Source: an uncultured Parabacteroides sp.
GTDB lineage: Bacteria; Bacteroidota; Bacteroidia; Bacteroidales; Tannerellaceae
Length of the DNA stretch: 59,279 bases
Direction: 5' to 3'
Assembly (NCBI GenBank): GCA_934718155.1
Contig: CAKUZF010000016.1
Coordinates: 1 to 59,279, forward strand
This document shows, piece after piece, positions 1 through 8,781 of the stretch. Numbering within the stretch: the stretch's first letter is position 1; every line of letters starts with the position of its first letter. A model generated the notes under the pieces. It had not been told where the DNA came from. It ran no database searches and saw nothing but the letters and a program-made list of their open reading frames with translations. Both the position numbers and the translations under genes were made by a program.

Positions 1-179
1 TTCAAAGAACTCATCTTTTTTACGGCAAAAGCCGCTTAGGTTGGCCTAATTCTTACCGAAGTATTGTATATACGCATTGGAATAAATAATAAAATAAATA
101 TCTGATAGCGGGCGGCTGCCTAAAACGGATGTATTTAATTTATTCTTTATACAATAAGGTGGGTATCCCGCCTTCGGCG

Positions 180-1049
180 TTAATCCCCTTGATTTGTCGG
201 ATGCGCCTTCGTTAGCTCCTCGTGGAGCACTTTGAGGTCGTCGGCTCCTACTAAGTCTACACCCTCTTCGAGAAAGAAACGTTTGAACTGCTGGGTGTCG
301 GGCGCGCCCCACCAGCGGAACAGTTTCCCCTCTTTATGTACGGCATCGATGATCTGGCGCATCTTTTGCAACTGATCGGCAGGCATTTCCCCTTCGCCTT
401 TCCACGAGAAGAAGGCGGAGTAGTTGTCGCTCACTACTGGTGCCAGTGAGGCGGGAATGCCTTGGCCTACTTCGCTGATTCTTCCATCCAGGAAGGTGAA
501 GCGGCTCGCTTCGTTGGGCAGCGATCGCAGAGGACGCTCTCCGGAAAGGAAGAACAAGATCGCCCCTTCGGTATAGGTGCCGTTTTCAACGGAGCAGAAA
601 TACTGCTTATAAGGCTCTATTTGTTGTTTAAGAAGGGCGTAGATCTCCTCGCCTTTCTCTTTGCAATCCACCATCAGGTAGAAGGGGCGGTCGCTTCCGG
701 GAAAGACTTTGCCGCCATTTTTCTCGATGCGCTCAATGAGCGGTTTCAGGTAAAGCTGTTCGAAAGTGATGGAAGGATCGGCCTTGGGGCGGTCGTGCGA
801 GACGTAGAGCTGGCCGTCGATAGGCCAAAGGTCGGCTTCTACGCAGTTGTAGTTGTAGGCGAGTGCGTCCAGCAACGGATGCTCCCGCCAATAGTCGTTG
901 TGCGAGAAAGCGTTGTAGAGAATCTTTGTCTGGCAGTTCGCAATGCCTTCGCGACTCGTTGGGGAAGAGGCTGTCGCCTCGGTTGTCGAGGAAGTGCCTG
1001 TGCAAGCAGTCAGTGCGAGGCTGCAAAGGAGGCTGATGAATGTTTTCAT
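180..1049 (-). CDS. Lipoprotein, glycerophosphodiester/PI-PLC-like phosphodiesterase
   Basis: A 289-residue secreted lipoprotein: a hydrophobic leader ends in the lipobox LTAC with Cys16. The mature part looks like a TIM-barrel phosphodiesterase of the GDPD / PI-PLC-like superfamily (AIM6-like branch). His50 in the AFSHNDY segment, Glu71 and Asp73 in VEADLW, and His85 in YVSHD match the usual catalytic His pair and metal-binding acidic pair. The C-terminal segment ending in VGADDLKVL is the expected last strand. The substrate cannot be read from the sequence; a glycerophosphodiester or related phosphodiester is the family expectation. The gene is last in a minus-strand operon and its start overlaps the upstream radical SAM stop by 4 bases (ATGA), so the two are translationally coupled. 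Confidence 0.8.
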   Translation of the reverse strand: MKTFISLLCSLALTACTGTSSTTEATASSPTSREGIANCQTKILYNAFSHNDYWREHPLLDALAYNYNCVEADLWPIDGQLYVSHDRPKADPSITFEQLYLKPLIERIEKNGGKVFPGSDRPFYLMVDCKEKGEEIYALLKQQIEPYKQYFCSVENGTYTEGAILFFLSGERPLRSLPNEASRFTFLDGRISEVGQGIPASLAPVVSDNYSAFFSWKGEGEMPADQLQKMRQIIDAVHKEGKLFRWWGAPDTQQFKRFFLEEGVDLVGADDLKVLHEELTKAHPTNQGD

Positions 1050-1996
1050 ATTTCTTGTAATCTGTTGGTTTGCGTGAATAAACGTCCTTGATAGGTGTCT
1101 CGTTCGGCGAGTCGGCGATCCACCTTGGCGGTGAACTCGAAGTTCTTCAAGCCCCAGTCTGGCGCGATCAGCAGCGACTTGGGCGACTGCGACACGAAGC
1201 GTTCCAATACCAGCGAGCGAGGCAGTCGCTCAATGAAATCGATCACCAAATCGATGTACTCATCCGCCGAGAACAGATGGAAATCGGAGGGGTCGGTGGC
1301 AAACTCGTGTGCCATGCGAGTGTTGCGAATCAGTTGTAGCTGGTGCAACTTCAGCGTGGTTAGCGGCAGGCTGGCCATGACATCGGCGTGACGCAGCATG
1401 TCGGCCCGGCTCTCGCCTGGCAATCCGAGAATCAGATGTGCCCCGACGGGGATCCCTCGTTCGGCTGTACGCCGGATCGTAGCCTCCGACTCTGCCTCAG
1501 AGTGCCCTCTATTGATGCGTTTTAAGGTGCTGTCGAGGGTGCTTTCTACGCCATACTCAATCAGTACGAAACGCTTTTTGTTCAGCTCGTCGAAGTAGCG
1601 CAATAGCTCGTCGGGCATGCAATCAGGGCGTGTGCCTACGATCAGTCCCTCTACGCCGGGATAGGCCAAGGCCTCTTCGTAGAGGGCAATGAGCCGATCG
1701 GGGCTGGCGTAGGTGTTCGTATAGGCTTGGAAGTAGGCCAAGTAGCGCATGGCGGGATATTTGCGTGCGAAGAACCGCACGCCTCGCTCAAGTTGCTCGC
1801 TGACGCTCTCCGTCGGTTGGCAATAATCGGGGCTGAAGGTTTGGTTGTTGCAATAGGTGCATCCGCCCCAACCTTTCGTTCCGTCGCGATTCGGGCAGGT
1901 GAATCCGGCGTTGATCGAGATCTTCTGCACCTTAAAGTTGGGGAAGCGCTGGCGCAGGTAGGCGCTTAACTCCGTGTATCGTTTGGTCTGTTCCAT
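1046..1996 (-). CDS. Radical SAM protein, YhcC/TIGR01212 family
   Basis: A 316-residue radical SAM protein. The cluster-binding cysteines are Cys34, Cys46 and Cys49 in the pattern C-x11-C-x2-C, preceded by INAGFTCPNRDG. This is the signature of the YhcC / TIGR01212 family rather than the common CxxxCxxC. The family's precise reaction is not settled. I chose the ATG at 1996 because the protein then begins MEQTKRYTEL, close to the conserved start of the family. An in-frame ATG at 2026 would add ten residues and overlap pabC by 14 bases. The gene lies between pabC and the phosphodiesterase lipoprotein, co-directional and tightly spaced, but no functional link to folate synthesis is evident. Confidence 0.85.
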   Translation of the reverse strand: MEQTKRYTELSAYLRQRFPNFKVQKISINAGFTCPNRDGTKGWGGCTYCNNQTFSPDYCQPTESVSEQLERGVRFFARKYPAMRYLAYFQAYTNTYASPDRLIALYEEALAYPGVEGLIVGTRPDCMPDELLRYFDELNKKRFVLIEYGVESTLDSTLKRINRGHSEAESEATIRRTAERGIPVGAHLILGLPGESRADMLRHADVMASLPLTTLKLHQLQLIRNTRMAHEFATDPSDFHLFSADEYIDLVIDFIERLPRSLVLERFVSQSPKSLLIAPDWGLKNFEFTAKVDRRLAERDTYQGRLFTQTNRLQEI

Positions 1997-2012
1997 TTGT
2001 CCGTCTATTCGT

Positions 2013-2618
2013 TTAAAAATGAACATGCGCTATCGTTACCTCCCTTTCTCCAAGTTCAATCATAGCGTTGAACAGGCTGACCTTTTGCGCTTTTCTCAGG
2101 TCGTCAACTGTGAGGTCGGCTTCTTGTATGAGTTTCTTTTCCAGTAGGTAAGCGCGTTTCGTGCCCAGCAGAAGAGGCTGCCTTGGCGTAAGCCACAGCT
2201 TACCGTCGTAGAGGGCTACGTTGGTGTAGGAGGTGTCTCTGACGAGGCCTCGCTTCACGATGATGACTTCGTCGCAGCTCCCTTTTCGGGCGACCAAGGC
2301 GTTTAGGCAGTCTCGGTTGGTGCTCTTGAAGTTGTAAGTTATGTTGTTGTCTTCAACCACTTGCAGCGAATGGATCTCGCGCATGGAATAGGGGGCGTAT
2401 TCGATGCTTTCCACGCCCGACTCTCCATACACAACTCTTGCCTTGTAGAAATCCATGTGCGCTTTAGGCGCAAGCAGTCTTTCCAATAAAGGCATGGAGG
2501 CAACCCCCAAAGAGGGAAAGAAATGCCGGATGGTTCTCTCCATTCTCTCTTGGTGGTAAGCGATGGCCTGAGCTTGCCCCTCTTTTATCTTGATTGTTTC
2601 TACGAATTGCTGTTTCAT
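2013..2618 (-). CDS. pabC: Aminotransferase class IV, aminodeoxychorismate lyase-like
   Basis: About 201 residues of a short class IV PLP enzyme typical of Bacteroidales. It is expected to convert 4-amino-4-deoxychorismate to p-aminobenzoate and pyruvate for folate synthesis. Conserved segments include the ERMERT stretch near the N-terminus, a VKRG-like stretch after the central strands, and DTSYTNVALYDG followed by WLTPRQPLLLGTKR. The start at 2618 (ATGAAACAG) is preferred. It follows the pabB stop by about 20 bases and avoids a 54-base overlap that the longer frame, starting at 2693, would create. Its position directly after pabB supports the assignment; biochemical specificity is inferred from family and neighbour. 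Confidence 0.82.
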   Translation of the reverse strand: MKQQFVETIKIKEGQAQAIAYHQERMERTIRHFFPSLGVASMPLLERLLAPKAHMDFYKARVVYGESGVESIEYAPYSMREIHSLQVVEDNNITYNFKSTNRDCLNALVARKGSCDEVIIVKRGLVRDTSYTNVALYDGKLWLTPRQPLLLGTKRAYLLEKKLIQEADLTVDDLRKAQKVSLFNAMIELGEREVTIAHVHF

Positions 2619-2638
2619 CTCTGTGTCTTGCTTTTCCC

Positions 2639-3631
2639 TTATTCGATAGGAAGATAAATCTTCTGCAAGACCTCTTCGTACTCTTTTCTGCAATCGCTTT
2701 TCGACGTGATGCCCCCTCCGGCCTTGAAAAACATTCCGCTCTCGTTTTGCTCAAGAAACCAGATCATTACCGCCGAGTTGAGTTCGCCCTTCGCGTAGAT
2801 ACCCATGATGCCGGTGTAATATCCCCGGTCGTAGCCTTCGGCTTCATGGATGATTTCTCGGGTCTTCTTCTTGGGGGCGCCGGTGATGGAGCCAGCGGGC
2901 AGTTGGGCCTCTAAGATGTCGCCGATGCGCATGTGGTAATCGGCTGGCAGCCTGCCGCTGATCTCGGAGCTGGTTTGTAGAATCTCCCCTTTGTTGGTTT
3001 GAAGCACATCGATGTAGCGATACCGGTCCACCCTGACGTTGTCGGCCACCCGGCTTAAGTCGTTGCGAATCAAATCTACGATGGTGGCGTGTTCGGCGGC
3101 CTCCTTCTTGTCGGAAAGCAGCACCTCTTGGGCGTTCGGGGTGGAAGCGTCGAGCGTTCCTTTCATGGGGTAAGAATAGATCCTGTCTTTTTTTATTCTT
3201 ACAAACGTTTCGGGAGAGAAGCAGACCAGCTGCTTGGCTTTGCCCTCTTTCCTTTTCAGCAGCAACTTGTATTTGCTGTTAGCCCGATGGAAAATCTCTT
3301 CGAAAGAAAGGTCGCAATCCACCGCCACTTGGCAAGTAAGGTTGGCCAAGTAGCTGTTTCCCGCCAAGATATTGCTTTTTACGATGTCGAAACTTCTTGT
3401 GTAGTCTTCAATCTTTGGAGCCTTCACCTTCCATGTAGGCCGTTGGGCAGAGGATGGTAGGGGCTGCTTTGCGACATTGGTGAGGCCCTCAAAGTCGTAG
3501 AGGCACTCTGAGGGGGCAATGGCCGATAGCTTTTCTATGTAGGCCTCAGTGCCTGGATAGTTGATGACAAAAAGGAAAGGCTCCTTTTCGTTCGCTAAGC
3601 GATTAAGGCGGTCTATTATGTTCTGTTTCAT
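2639..3631 (-). CDS. pabB: Aminodeoxychorismate synthase component I
   Basis: About 330 residues of the chorismate-binding fold. It aminates chorismate to 4-amino-4-deoxychorismate in p-aminobenzoate and folate synthesis. Visible family landmarks are PMKGTLDA (the PIKGT region), the DLIRNDLSRVA segment, and PAGSITGAPKKKTREIIHEAEGYD followed by YYTGIMG near the C-terminus. The protein lacks the long N-terminal extension of anthranilate synthase component I, which fits the short PabB of this phylum. I prefer the ATG at 3631 (ATGAAACAG); an in-frame ATG at 3664 would add 11 residues. It is the first gene of a four-gene minus-strand operon with pabC downstream. Confidence 0.88.
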   Translation of the reverse strand: MKQNIIDRLNRLANEKEPFLFVINYPGTEAYIEKLSAIAPSECLYDFEGLTNVAKQPLPSSAQRPTWKVKAPKIEDYTRSFDIVKSNILAGNSYLANLTCQVAVDCDLSFEEIFHRANSKYKLLLKRKEGKAKQLVCFSPETFVRIKKDRIYSYPMKGTLDASTPNAQEVLLSDKKEAAEHATIVDLIRNDLSRVADNVRVDRYRYIDVLQTNKGEILQTSSEISGRLPADYHMRIGDILEAQLPAGSITGAPKKKTREIIHEAEGYDRGYYTGIMGIYAKGELNSAVMIWFLEQNESGMFFKAGGGITSKSDCRKEYEEVLQKIYLPIE

Positions 3632-3676
3632 GATTCTATTTGCATTGCATAATGTATAAAACAACTTATGCGGCTG

Positions 3677-3708
3677 CGAAAATAGAGTATTTCTCAGAGA
3701 ATACCAAA
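3677..3708 (-). promoter_or_regulatory. Bacteroidetes-type promoter for pabB operon
   Basis: On the minus strand TTTGG (3708-3704) is followed after 19 bases by TATTTTCG (3684-3677), matching the -33 TTTG and -7 TAnnTTTG elements. The predicted start leaves a leader of about 40 bases before the ATG at 3631. A small inverted repeat TTCTC-A-GAGAA (3691-3701) sits between the two elements and could be an operator. Confidence 0.6.
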
Positions 3709-3808
3709 TAAATCAGCCGTATGTTCGCAACGTTCAGAGCGTCAGTATGATGAGTTTCCTGTCCCGTCTCCGACTGTGCCGAAGGAAAATATTCCTTTGT
3801 GTTTCAAT

Positions 3809-3837
3809 CTTGGTCTCGGTTATTCTTGCTACCTTTG
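3809..3837 (+). promoter_or_regulatory. Bacteroidetes-type promoter for DPP IV gene
   Basis: TACCTTTG at 3830-3837 is a good -7 element, and CTTGG at 3809-3813, about 17 bases upstream, is a plausible -33 element. The DPP IV ATG lies 34 bases downstream at 3872. Confidence 0.6.
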
Positions 3838-3871
3838 TCTTATAAATCAAAAATAATAATAAACGAACGAG

Positions 3872-6049
3872 ATGAAGAGAATAGGATTAGGTTTGTTACT
3901 CTCGTGTGTGGTGGCAGGAAGTATTGCTGCGCAGAATGGTAGCAAACAGGTTAACCTGAAAGAGATTACCGACGGAAAGTTCCGCCAGGTGACAGCGATT
4001 GGCGAGATGCGTTCGCTGCCCGACGGCGAGTATTACACGGCGATGAACGACGAGCGAAACATGATCATCAAATATGCTTATCGCACAGGCAATCCAGTCG
4101 ATACGCTGTTTAATGCCAAGAAAGCACGCGAATGCACGTTTAGCGATTTCGATGGCTACGAGATCAGTCAGACAGGACATCACATCCTGGTGTGGCGGGA
4201 GACGGAGGCTATCTATCGTCGCTCTCGCAAGGCGGTGGTTTACGACTATGACGTGCGCCGCAACTATGTGAAACCGCTTTCCGATGCGCCGGGCAAGGTG
4301 ATGATTCCCACCTTCTCGCCCGATGGCCGCATGGTGGCCTACGTGAAAGACAACAACATCTGGATCCGCAAGTTCGATTACGACACTGAGGTGCAGGTGA
4401 CGAAGGATGGCGAGCGCAACAAAGTGATGTATGGCATTACCGACTGGGTGTATGAGGAGGAGTTTGCCGTGACGAACCTCATGGCTTGGTCGCCCGACAG
4501 CGAGTATCTGGCATTCGTGCGTTTCGACGAGAGCCAGGTGCCGGAGTACTCCATGCAAATGTATAGTGGCAACGGGCTTTATCCTACCTATTATAATTAC
4601 AAATATCCGAAGGCGGGCGAGAAGAACTCGACCGTGACAGTGCACTCTTACAGTGTGGCTACCAAAGACACGAAGGCGCTGCAGGTGCCTGCCGAGGGCG
4701 ACCTTTACATCCCTCGCATCACCTTTACGAAGCATTCCGATCAGTTGGCCATCATGACGCTGAACCGTCAGCAGAACCTCTTCAATATGTATTATGCCAA
4801 CCCGAAGAGTGGCGTGTTCCGCTTGATCTTGCATGAGCAGAACAAGTGCTATGTGGATTCGGATTGGCTGAAGTCTATCCACTTTGTGGACAATGGCTTC
4901 ACCTACGTTAGTGAGCAAGACGGCTACTCCCACATCTATTTCTATTCGCCTACGGGCGTGATGCAACGCCAGATCACGCAGGGAAATTGGGACGTGACCG
5001 CCCTTTTGGGTTACGATGAGGCAACAAAGAGCTGCTATTATGAGTCGGCCGAAGAGAGTCCTATTCGTCGGGCAATCTATAAAGTGGACGCAAAGGGCGT
5101 GAAGACTAAGTTGAGCACTGCTGAGGGTACGAACCATGCGGACTTCAGCAGCAATTTCGCCTATTTCGTGAACAACTACTCGAACGCCAACACGCCGGCT
5201 CGTATCACCGTGAACGAAACGAAGACGAAGAAGGAGCTGCGTGTTCTGCAAGACAATGCGGCGTTGAAGGATAAGTTGGCTCAGTATAAGTTTGGCAAGA
5301 AGGAGTTTACGATGGTGACGACCGCTTCGGGCTATGAACTGAACGCTTGGATCGTGAAGCCGGCCGATTTCGATCCCTCGAAGCGATATCCGGTGATGAT
5401 GACGCAATACAGCGGCCCCAACTCGCAGCAGGTGTTGGACCAGTACGGCTTCGATTGGGAGCAGTATTTGGCGGCCAACGGCATCATCGTGGCTTGTGTG
5501 GACGGACGAGGAACGGGTGCGAGAGGCGAGGAGTTCCGCAAATGCACCTATCTGCGCATGGGAGAGCTTGAGTCGAGAGACCAGGTAGAGGCGGCTCATG
5601 CCTTGGGCGAACTGCCTTACGTGGATAAGAATCGTATGGCTATCTGGGGTTGGAGCTTTGGTGGTTACAACACCTTGATGGCATTGAGCGTAGGCAAGGG
5701 CACCTTCAAGGTCGGAATAGCCGTGGCTCCTCCTACGGACTGGCGCTACTACGACTCGATCTACACGGAGCGTTTCATGCGCACACCGCAAGAGAACTTC
5801 GAGGGATACGATGCAACCTCTCCGCTGAAGCTTGTTAACCAGATGCAGGGTAAGTTGCTCTTGGTGCATGGCACCGCTGATGATAATGTGCACGTTATGC
5901 AGAGTTTCGATTATGCTGAAGCATTGGTGCAGGCGGGCAAGCAGTTCGACATGCATCTCTATCGCGACCGCAATCATAGCATCTATGGCGGAAATACCCG
6001 TTATCACCTCTATACGAAAATGGCTAATTACCTCTTCACAAACTTGTAA
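3872..6049 (+). CDS. Dipeptidyl peptidase IV (S9B serine peptidase)
   Basis: A 725-residue exported peptidase that removes X-Pro (and X-Ala) dipeptides from peptide N-termini. Residues 1-20 are a Sec signal peptide ending near AGSIAAQ. The N-terminal two thirds form the DPP IV beta-propeller, including DWVYEEEF, the Glu-rich motif that binds the substrate amino terminus. The C-terminal alpha/beta hydrolase carries the triad: Ser595 in GWSFGGY, Asp670 in GTADDNVH, and His702 in RDRNHSIYGG. The length matches characterised DPP IV enzymes of oral Bacteroidales, which serve peptide nutrition. The gene has its own promoter and is followed after 7 bases by lipA, probably in the same transcript. Confidence 0.95.
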   Translation: MKRIGLGLLLSCVVAGSIAAQNGSKQVNLKEITDGKFRQVTAIGEMRSLPDGEYYTAMNDERNMIIKYAYRTGNPVDTLFNAKKARECTFSDFDGYEISQTGHHILVWRETEAIYRRSRKAVVYDYDVRRNYVKPLSDAPGKVMIPTFSPDGRMVAYVKDNNIWIRKFDYDTEVQVTKDGERNKVMYGITDWVYEEEFAVTNLMAWSPDSEYLAFVRFDESQVPEYSMQMYSGNGLYPTYYNYKYPKAGEKNSTVTVHSYSVATKDTKALQVPAEGDLYIPRITFTKHSDQLAIMTLNRQQNLFNMYYANPKSGVFRLILHEQNKCYVDSDWLKSIHFVDNGFTYVSEQDGYSHIYFYSPTGVMQRQITQGNWDVTALLGYDEATKSCYYESAEESPIRRAIYKVDAKGVKTKLSTAEGTNHADFSSNFAYFVNNYSNANTPARITVNETKTKKELRVLQDNAALKDKLAQYKFGKKEFTMVTTASGYELNAWIVKPADFDPSKRYPVMMTQYSGPNSQQVLDQYGFDWEQYLAANGIIVACVDGRGTGARGEEFRKCTYLRMGELESRDQVEAAHALGELPYVDKNRMAIWGWSFGGYNTLMALSVGKGTFKVGIAVAPPTDWRYYDSIYTERFMRTPQENFEGYDATSPLKLVNQMQGKLLLVHGTADDNVHVMQSFDYAEALVQAGKQFDMHLYRDRNHSIYGGNTRYHLYTKMANYLFTNL

Positions 6050-6056
6050 AAGCATC

Positions 6057-6902
6057 ATGGCAGAGCATTTAAGAAAACCTGAATGGTTGAAAATACGCTT
6101 GGGTGGAAACGAACAGTTCACCCGTACGAAAACGATTGTCGAATCGCATTGTTTGCACACGATTTGCACCAGTGGCAAATGTCCGAACATGGGTGAGTGT
6201 TGGAGCCGAGGCACAGCGACTTTCATGATTGGAGGCGAGATCTGTACACGCTCATGTAAGTTTTGCAACACGTTGACGGGTAAACCGCTGCCGCTCGATC
6301 CGAAAGAGCCGGCCAACGTGGCTGAGAGCATCCGTTTGATGAAGCTGAAACATGCGGTGGTTACCTCGGTGGATCGCGACGATCTGCCCGATTTAGGCGC
6401 CGCTCATTGGGCAGAGACCATTCGTACGATCAAAGCGGTAAACCCCGAGACTACGGTCGAGGTGTTGATCCCCGACTTCCAGGGACGTTTGGACCTGGTT
6501 GATCAGGTGATAGAGGCCGCTCCTGAGATCATTTCGCACAACATGGAAACGGTTCGTCGCCTCTCGCCCGAGGTGCGCAGCGCCGCTAAGTACGATGTGA
6601 GTCTTTCGGTATTGAAGCACATCGCCGAGCGAGGCGTAGTGGCCAAGACGGGAATCATGGTCGGCTTGGGCGAGACCGACGATGAGATTCTCGAATTGAT
6701 GGACGAGGTGCTGGCGGTTGGTGTTAGTGTGCTGACCATTGGCCAATACTTGCAACCTTCGCGCAAAAACATCCCTGTTAAAGCCTACATCACTCCCGAG
6801 CATTTTGCTGAATACAAGGAGTGGGCGTTGGCCAAGGGATTCAAGAAGGTAGAGAGCGCCCCGTTGGTTCGCTCCTCTTACCATGCTGAGCGACATGTAT
6901 AA
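6057..6902 (+). CDS. lipA: Lipoyl synthase
   Basis: A 281-residue radical SAM enzyme that inserts two sulfurs into octanoyl groups on lipoyl-dependent proteins. The auxiliary [4Fe-4S] cluster is bound by Cys37, Cys42 and Cys48 (CTSGKCPNMGEC). The radical SAM cluster is bound by Cys63, Cys67 and Cys70 (CTRSCKFC). The C-terminal SSYHAE segment, whose Arg-Ser-Ser-Tyr serine is a cluster ligand in the family, is present as VRSSYHAERHV. I start at the ATG at 6057; an open frame extends upstream into the DPP IV gene but is not coding. The gene is 7 bases after the DPP IV stop. Confidence 0.96.
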   Translation: MAEHLRKPEWLKIRLGGNEQFTRTKTIVESHCLHTICTSGKCPNMGECWSRGTATFMIGGEICTRSCKFCNTLTGKPLPLDPKEPANVAESIRLMKLKHAVVTSVDRDDLPDLGAAHWAETIRTIKAVNPETTVEVLIPDFQGRLDLVDQVIEAAPEIISHNMETVRRLSPEVRSAAKYDVSLSVLKHIAERGVVAKTGIMVGLGETDDEILELMDEVLAVGVSVLTIGQYLQPSRKNIPVKAYITPEHFAEYKEWALAKGFKKVESAPLVRSSYHAERHV

Positions 6903-6918
6903 ATGATTTAAGTTGAGA

Positions 6919-6953
6919 GGGAATGAGGTGATGTGTGTTTATCCCTCATTCCT
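6919..6953 (+). terminator. Stem-loop after lipA, possible terminator
   Basis: Perfect 9-bp arms GGAATGAGG (6921-6929) and CCTCATTCC (6945-6953) enclose a 15-base loop, and outer GAGAG / CTCTC segments extend the pairing with a bulge. Only a weak T-rich tail follows, so termination is plausible but not certain. Confidence 0.45.
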
Positions 6954-7055
6954 TCCTCTCTTTATAGAATCGCATCGTTCATGAAAAGAAATCCAAACAA
7001 AAACGCATTAGGGATTGTTGTTTGAATAAATCACCTACAGGGAAAACGCGCAACG

Positions 7056-8186
7056 ATGAACAAGATCAAGAAGAATCTCGACAATCAGGCCATCGGCTTA
7101 CTGCCGTTGATATTGTTCATGTTTTTGGACAATTTCTTTCCGTACATGCCGTCGTTTGTGATGGCTAACATGTTCTTCCTTTTCTGTTTCTTCCTTTATT
7201 GGCGACTTCGCAAGCATCACATTTATCAGTTCATGTTGTTGCCTACGATCTTCACCTTCATGGCTTATGCTGTTTTCTTTCTCTTCCTACGTGTGCAGCC
7301 CATGCTGTTCCGACACTCTCCTTTGGTTGTCGAGGTGCTGCTGGTGGTGATTTTGGTGGTGTTTGGATTCAGTCGAGCGCACGTCTTGCGCCGTGTGCGC
7401 CAGTCGAGTAGGCCAGCCTATCGGCGGCTATTCCTGCTTACTACGCTCAACGAAGCCTTCTTTATTGGACAGTTGGCGCAAGTGTTCTACACGTTACACC
7501 TCTTCTGCGTGTTGCTTTATAGCGTGATGCCCTCCGCCCTGCATCAAAATCTCGTGGCGGAGCGGTTGCTCTATCGGGAGTTGCCTTGGCTGATAGGTTT
7601 GTTGATCATCTTCTACGAGCAGGTTCGCGTGTTTTGGGTGCAAGGCAGCTTGGAGAAAGAGATGTGGCTTCCTGTGCTCAACGACGAGGGGAAAGTGGTT
7701 GGCTGCATTGCCCGCTCAATCAGTCGAGCCTTGCCGAAGAAATATTATCATCCCGTGATTCGTGTGGCCGTGGTCTATAACGGGATGCTCTATCTGACGA
7801 AGCGCTCATCGAAAGATTTCGTGTCGCCCAACTCATTGGATCATCCTTTGCGTAGTTATCTGCTTTTCAAGCGCAGCTACACCTCTATGCTCCGAGCGTT
7901 GATGGGAACGTTGGCCGACGACCGAACTATCGAGCCGCATTGCCTTGTTCGCTACACCTTCGAGAATGAACGGGTGAAGCACTTGGTTCATCTCTATACG
8001 ATCCGGCTGGCCAACGAGCGGCAACTTGCTGAGTTGGCGCAAGAAAGGGGCAAGCTCTGGACAGTCAAACAGATCGAGGAGAATCTGGGTAAATCGGTGT
8101 TCAGCAGCTATTTCGAGAAGGAGTTCGCCTACTTGCAAAACACTGTCTTGTTGGCCGAGAAATACGGCGTAGAGGAGGAGCGATAG
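7056..8186 (+). CDS. Integral membrane protein with C-terminal Nudix-like domain
   Basis: A 376-residue protein. The first half holds about five hydrophobic segments (roughly residues 14-33, 36-50, 57-76, 87-106 and 125-160) and a further one near 180-190. From about residue 205 the soluble part resembles the Nudix fold: LPVLNDEGKVVGCIAR, then HPVIRVAVVYNGMLYLTKRS. The position where the Nudix box (GX5EX7REUXEEXGU) should follow instead reads as a hydrophobic/basic stretch ending ALMGTLADD, without the Glu cluster. Nucleotide hydrolysis is therefore unlikely and the domain may only bind a ligand. Similar membrane proteins occur in Bacteroidales; I know no established function. It precedes a convergent phosphoesterase gene. 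Confidence 0.6.
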   Translation: MNKIKKNLDNQAIGLLPLILFMFLDNFFPYMPSFVMANMFFLFCFFLYWRLRKHHIYQFMLLPTIFTFMAYAVFFLFLRVQPMLFRHSPLVVEVLLVVILVVFGFSRAHVLRRVRQSSRPAYRRLFLLTTLNEAFFIGQLAQVFYTLHLFCVLLYSVMPSALHQNLVAERLLYRELPWLIGLLIIFYEQVRVFWVQGSLEKEMWLPVLNDEGKVVGCIARSISRALPKKYYHPVIRVAVVYNGMLYLTKRSSKDFVSPNSLDHPLRSYLLFKRSYTSMLRALMGTLADDRTIEPHCLVRYTFENERVKHLVHLYTIRLANERQLAELAQERGKLWTVKQIEENLGKSVFSSYFEKEFAYLQNTVLLAEKYGVEEER

Positions 8187-8223
8187 AGCCTCTTCCTTGG
8201 ATGTCAATGGCCAACGAGGCGGA

Positions 8224-8724
8224 TTAGCCGTGTCTGTTGCCCAACTCAATCACTTCCAGATCTTTGATCTCTTTGCCGTCGATGGCGAAACGCAATAGCG
8301 TGCGCACCTGATGGAATCCGCTGATGCCTGCCGCACCCGGATTCATGTAGAGGCAGTTGAGGCTTTTGTCGAAGCCCACCTTTAGGATGTGCGAATGCCC
8401 TGCGACGAAGAGTTGCGGGCGAGTGGCGTAGAGCAAAGGGCGAATTTCGGGATTATAACGCCCCGGATAGCCACCGATATGAGTCATGAGCACATTCACT
8501 TCTTCCACTTTAAACTGAGCTATCTTACCGTATTGCGAACGGATGGGTTGCCCGTCGATGTTGCCATAGACGGCACGGAGCGGTTTCAAGGCCGCTAAAC
8601 GCTCGGCCAACTCTGCCGAACCCATGTCGCCAGCATGCCAAATCTCATCACAGTTTTTAAAATAGAGGGCGTATTTATCGTCCCAATAGCCATGTGTGTC
8701 TGAAAATAGTCCAACTTTAACCAT
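8224..8724 (-). CDS. YfcE/MJ0936-type metallophosphoesterase
   Basis: A 166-residue cytosolic calcineurin-like phosphoesterase. Metal ligands are visible in order: Asp9 and His11 (FSDTHG), Asp33 (HAGDMGS), Asn in YGNIDG, His in THIGGYPG, and the two His of AGHSH. The compact size and MNPGAAG near the end are typical of the YfcE family, which hydrolyses phosphodiester model substrates and whose natural substrate is unclear. The gene is convergent with the membrane protein on its 3' side (stop codons 38 bases apart) and divergent from ppk on its 5' side. Confidence 0.88.
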   Translation of the reverse strand: MVKVGLFSDTHGYWDDKYALYFKNCDEIWHAGDMGSAELAERLAALKPLRAVYGNIDGQPIRSQYGKIAQFKVEEVNVLMTHIGGYPGRYNPEIRPLLYATRPQLFVAGHSHILKVGFDKSLNCLYMNPGAAGISGFHQVRTLLRFAIDGKEIKDLEVIELGNRHG

Positions 8725-8742
8725 AAAATTTCGTTTATTTGG

Positions 8743-8760
8743 CGAAAGTAGTTAATTTTA
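8743..8760. promoter_or_regulatory. Divergent promoter region between phosphoesterase and ppk
   Basis: The 57-base gap holds a minus-strand -7 element TACTTTCG (8750-8743) for the phosphoesterase. A plus-strand TAATTTTA (8753-8760) could serve ppk. The two elements abut, so the promoters would compete. No good -33 element is seen for ppk. Confidence 0.4.
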
Positions 8761-8781
8761 CGCGTCGAAGCACATATAGTC

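Noticed and set aside
46..312. An 88-codon minus-strand frame at the left edge
   Set aside because: It overlaps the phosphodiesterase lipoprotein in another frame and has no recognisable content. Positions 1-179 show no supported gene.
3896..6331. An 811-codon open frame antisense to DPP IV and the start of lipA
   Set aside because: The opposite strand encodes two clear enzymes with catalytic motifs; the antisense translation is His/Ile/Leu/Arg-rich and shows no domain. It is a codon-bias shadow.
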